From contig OX392527.1 in NCBI GenBank assembly GCA_947623455.1, positions 65,113,115 through 65,177,114 on the forward strand: 64,000 nucleotides of DNA, written 5' to 3'. The translations under genes were made by a program, and so were the position numbers. The number at the start of each line of letters is the position of its first letter. Position 1 is the stretch's first letter. Under the pieces are notes generated by a model. That model saw only the letters and a program-made list of their open reading frames with translations. It was not told the origin of the DNA and ran no database searches. This stretch comes from Mimachlamys varia. Lineage: Eukaryota > Mollusca > Bivalvia > Pectinida > Pectinidae. Positions 60,025 to 64,000 of this stretch are shown here, in pieces.

Positions 60025-63000
60025 TGTTGTTTAGTGACCGGGTAACCATGGCAACCGAAACTTCTGAAGAAAAACCTGCATGGACATCTACACCTGATGC
60101 CTACCATTCCTGTGTAATATTATTGAAATAGGTTCACAAGTTTGGGAGATCTTCGCACAAGTTACTGTTGACGACATCTAACAGACCCCTAAAATGTCCT
60201 TTATGGGCCCAGATTTGCTGTAGTATCACTGCACAGTACAAAGACAACATGATAAAGGTGTATGAATCTCTAAGCTGAAACAATAACACGGACAGGTCAG
60301 CAAGGGCCCCGTCTTGTGACGAATTATCTCCCGTAATCATCAAGCCTCGAGCTTTGGACCCATGCAGTGATCAAACCCAGCGATGTCGATCTATGGTCAA
60401 TTAACATCTTGTGAAATTCTTACCAACTTTGCTTCATGGTGTCATAAGGAAATATTCATCACTGAAAATTAACAAAATGTGACATTGTCTTATTGATTAC
60501 AATGTGAACATGATGTTTTGCCATTTGACTTATTAAATTCTGACAAAGTTGGCTTCAAAATGTCATAAGAAAATTGTGTTTCCGGTTTTTCGACCGATCC
60601 TAGTTTTTAAGACAAAATATTTCGTTTTATCCGCCCCCGCATTCAAGGCACGTTTCAGTTTTTATTCGTCCTTAAATGACCCTGGCTTTTAATAGAACGT
60701 AAAAAACAATCAACCAACCAACTATTCGTCTCACTGGGCATTATCATCCATTTAAACAGCATGGCGATCATCGTCAGGTAATCGAAATGAAGCTGAAAAA
60801 AAATTCACTTGTTGCTGAAAGGTCAATAATGACGGTGGTTGCGAACGACACATTGATCGAAGATTTATTCCGTCTTTATCACGATGATACGACGAAGACA
60901 ACCACACGTGTGGCACAGGGGCTAGGCACGGACCTATATCACTATGAAATGATTGTCAGATATTTTGTTTTTACCTTTTTCGAATTTAGCCCCTCACACT
61001 ACTATATATCTTTGAAAGATATATAGCAGCGTGAGGGGCTATATTCGTAATTCCATTTCGCTTGCGCAGACAGATGGACAGAGTAATTACTATAGGGCAC
61101 ATGTATCTACGTACGAGACCCTAATAAGTGACGAAATCGAAAATGCCACTCAAATTTAACCGTAGAAAATGGCCCCACGGCCCACACACCCTCAAAATGT
61201 CCACCACAGGTCCCAATTCCCAATTATAACATGTCTAGCATTAATATACAATAGAAAAATGAAATGAAATAATAATAAACTGTGAGCAGAAATCAGCAAC
61301 AAAATAGAAACTTGCACCAAAACTTGCACCTGTGACGCCGCCGATACCGGGTGACAACTTAGTTCCCCTCTCCGAAGGAGAGCCGAGCTTAAAATGAATT
61401 CATCACACAATGGAAATTATTTTTAAAGCATCAGGTTTATTTTCAAAATAAATGGGCATGTGTATTTCTGCTACATCCATTCCAGGTCATTGCTGCATCA
61501 GATGGATCTATAGATCTATGCGGACATCACGGATGAACAGCTTTCCTAAAATATGAAAAAAAAACAATACTTATCCGGAAGCATGATACATTATTCGTAC
61601 AATAACATAGTGAAAGTCTATCATAATTGGCGATAACACTTTCTAGAGCAAATATCACAGGTACATTTCCAGCTCCTGACATCGCCGTGTATTATGCCTA
61701 TAATGGAACAGATGAGTGAATTCACGATGAACGGCCAGGTAAGGTATCGTATTGGAACTTGTTTGTGTCTTTACAAAATGTCCACCTGTCAACACAACAT
61801 CGACTTCTATCGAAATAGCCCATTATCAAAATAATAAGTTTCTTGTCTAGTTCAGAGGTGTATTAAATGGGGTCACCGTTGAGATAGGGTCAGAAAAGGG
61901 TTCTAGTTGTGATACATCGTGCTTTATATAAAAGACGAAACAGTCGATACAGACTCCCTTTATTTTACGTCACATAACTCAAGAGAGGGTGAAAAAATAC
62001 AAAGAAAACATACAAAAAAATCAATTGAGGAAACTCGCAGAAAAGTAACATTGTCTCGGACTGATAAAAAAATGTTCTACCTTAACAATATTACAAATGT
62101 ATCCGAATTTACCACAACATTTTATGCATTCGGATGGAATTCACTTTATAAATTAAATGTCACCATTATATTATAACGTACAACATCAAACTTTCATAAA
62201 ATAACAACTTGTGCCGTAGCTCGGGATCATAAATTAGACAATACCCAGAGCTTAACAGATTCTACAAAACACGATGATATGTTCCTACCGGATAAAATTA
62301 TGAGAAATTGCACGCCATCATTCATGTTCATAATGAAGCATTTAATAGCTAAATTGAAGTTTTACAAATGTCATTTGACCCTTTATTAAGCGTATTCGTT
62401 GAGTAAAACAAACCAGCAGACGACAACCGATTGAAGTATGGCGAAAACTAGGCTAGGCCTACATGGGTCAAGCCTAATACGATTTACCAAACTAACAAAA
62501 TGAAAATATATGAATTAACAAGAAAACAAGCATCATATATATATTATGCAATAAACCACACAGTAATTATCAATACTTACTCTTTAGGGAGGCCCGTATA
62601 GCCGAAAACAATAGTAGTCCGCTTCCACATGGTAGACATAAGGAACTTGCAACTAATATACTAATATGCGGATAGAGACGGGCTCAAATATCCGGACAGC
62701 ATATTCCAAACTTGGACCGCACGGACTAAGTAATACGTAAATTAATTAGGTCCCATAAAATGATATCTGTCTGACAATATGTGTGTACATTAGATGCGTT
62801 TGGGATATCTTAATGGCTTTCTCTTATGTTTGATAAGCAGTCATAACATATATGTTCAAAAGCACTAAATAGGAAGTATTCGCCGATTTACGTTTAATTT
62901 GTTCTTACTTGTGAAGAAATTGGTATTTCTGTTGACTTATTTTCTAGCTGAGTATTAAATGGCTGGAAATCAATTATAATCATTAAAACTGGTAAAGGAA

Positions 63001-63287
63001 CGATGTTCTAAATTTAAAATAAACCTTTTGTTTTGACTTCAATAGGTGAATTTCTCGTTATGGCTCTCTGGCAGCCAGTTTTGGCACACGCATATGGAAG
63101 GCCTGGTATTTGATTGCACATTTTATTTTACAAAACTATCATTCTTTGCAATTACTAATTTCCGGGTAAGGATACGTTTGATACATTTAATTAGTTTCAC
63201 AGGGGCCTGGGAATTTGTTACAGGTAATTGCATACCTTGCCTGAGCTTAAATGGCCAGTGAAGGGGACATTTTTATCGAAAATTAAA

Positions 63288-64000
63288 ATCGATCTAACCG
63301 CATATAAGTCCCTGATCTGACCCAGATCATATACGTCCCTGATCTGACCCAGATCATATACGTTCCTGATCTTACCAAGGACATATACGTCCCTGATCTA
63401 ACCAACGACATATATGTCCCTGATCTAACCAATGACATATATGTCCCTAATCTAACCAAGGACATATACGTCGCTGGTCTAACCAAGAACATTTACGTCC
63501 CTGATCTGACCAAGGACATATACGTCCCTGATCTAACCAAAGACATATACGTCCCTGATCTGACCAAGGACACATACGTCCCTGATCTAGCCAAGAACAT
63601 ATACGTCCCTGGTCTATAAAAGGACATATACGTCCCTGATCTAGCCAAGGACATATACGTCCCTAATCTAACCAAGGACATATACGTCACTGGTCTAACC
63701 AAGAACATTTACGTCCCTGATCTGACCAAGGACATATACGTCCCTGATCTAACAAAAGACATATACGTCCCTGATCTGACCAAGGACACATACGTCCCTG
63801 ATCTAGCCAAGAACATATACGTCCCTGGTCTATAAAAGGACATATACGTCCCTGATCTAGCCAAGGACATATACGTCCCTGATCTAACCAAGGACACATA
63901 CGTCCCTGTTTTAGCCAAGGACATATACGTCCATGATCCAACCAAGGACATATTCGTCCCTGATCTAACCAAGGACATATACGTCCCTGATCTAACCAAC
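63288..64000. repeat. 27-bp minisatellite, duplicated copy (partial)
   Basis: Identical in unit order to 35937-36649, truncated by the window edge. Confidence 0.95.

Larger units (their letters stand above)
57812..64000. repeat. long direct duplication, copy 2 (cut by window end)
   Basis: Matches 30462-36649 base for base apart from one extra G in a G-run, so the offset is 27,350 and then 27,351. It includes a second Tigger-like MITE (59556-60024), SINE tail (60616-60707), hairpin (60981-61047) and the start of the 27-bp array (63288 onwards). Confidence 0.95.

Overview
The window looks like nuclear DNA of an animal, most probably a marine mollusc (bivalve-like). The reasons are AT-rich introns with GT..AG boundaries, tRNA-derived SINEs, a Tc1/mariner element, a non-LTR retrotransposon, several fold-back MITEs and very large minisatellites. 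The species-level guess is inference; the rest is read from the sequence. There is no bacterial or viral gene organisation.

Layout. 1-222 (minus) is the start-codon exon of an unrecognised CX2C...CX2C protein, with a probable first exon and ETS-type promoter near 1555-1670. 2.7-3.0 kb is a fold-back MITE. From 5.25 kb (plus) runs a flavin-dependent monoamine-oxidase-family gene, of which I can place four exons: 5252-5369, 10753-10843, 11285-11414 and 14557-14680. Together they give about 154 residues with the FAD-binding GXGXXG and the DRIGGR motif. Intron 1 holds a ~36-bp minisatellite (8.29-10.17 kb). Intron 3 begins with ~81 copies of a 30-bp repeat (11.40-13.84 kb). Intron 4 begins with ~240 copies of a 66-bp repeat (14.68-30.46 kb). 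No further exon of this gene is visible in the remaining 33 kb.

The most striking result concerns those last two arrays. Each repeat unit is a copy of the exon-intron junction at which the array starts. The 30-bp unit is the last ~12 nt of exon 3 plus 18 nt of intron with its GTACGT donor. The 66-bp unit is the last 53 nt of exon 4 plus 13 nt of intron with its GTAAGT donor. Two neighbouring introns of one gene have thus each amplified their own 5' splice site, and both units are multiples of three.

30.46-38.5 kb carries a Tigger/pogo-like MITE, a SINE tail, a long hairpin and a 27-bp minisatellite (35.94-38.49 kb). 38.5-57.4 kb is repeat-rich and holds a decayed LINE (minus), an intact Tc1-type transposase between matching terminal repeats, SINEs, MITEs and a scattered family of CAGAGACGTAT / ATACGTCTCTG hairpins. 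From 57.81 kb to the end, the DNA of 30.46-36.65 kb is repeated almost base for base, preceded by a six-unit remnant of the 66-bp array. This is either a very recent duplication or an assembly artefact.

The long open frames over the arrays (up to ~950 codons) are periodic artefacts of stop-free repeat units and are not annotated as genes.
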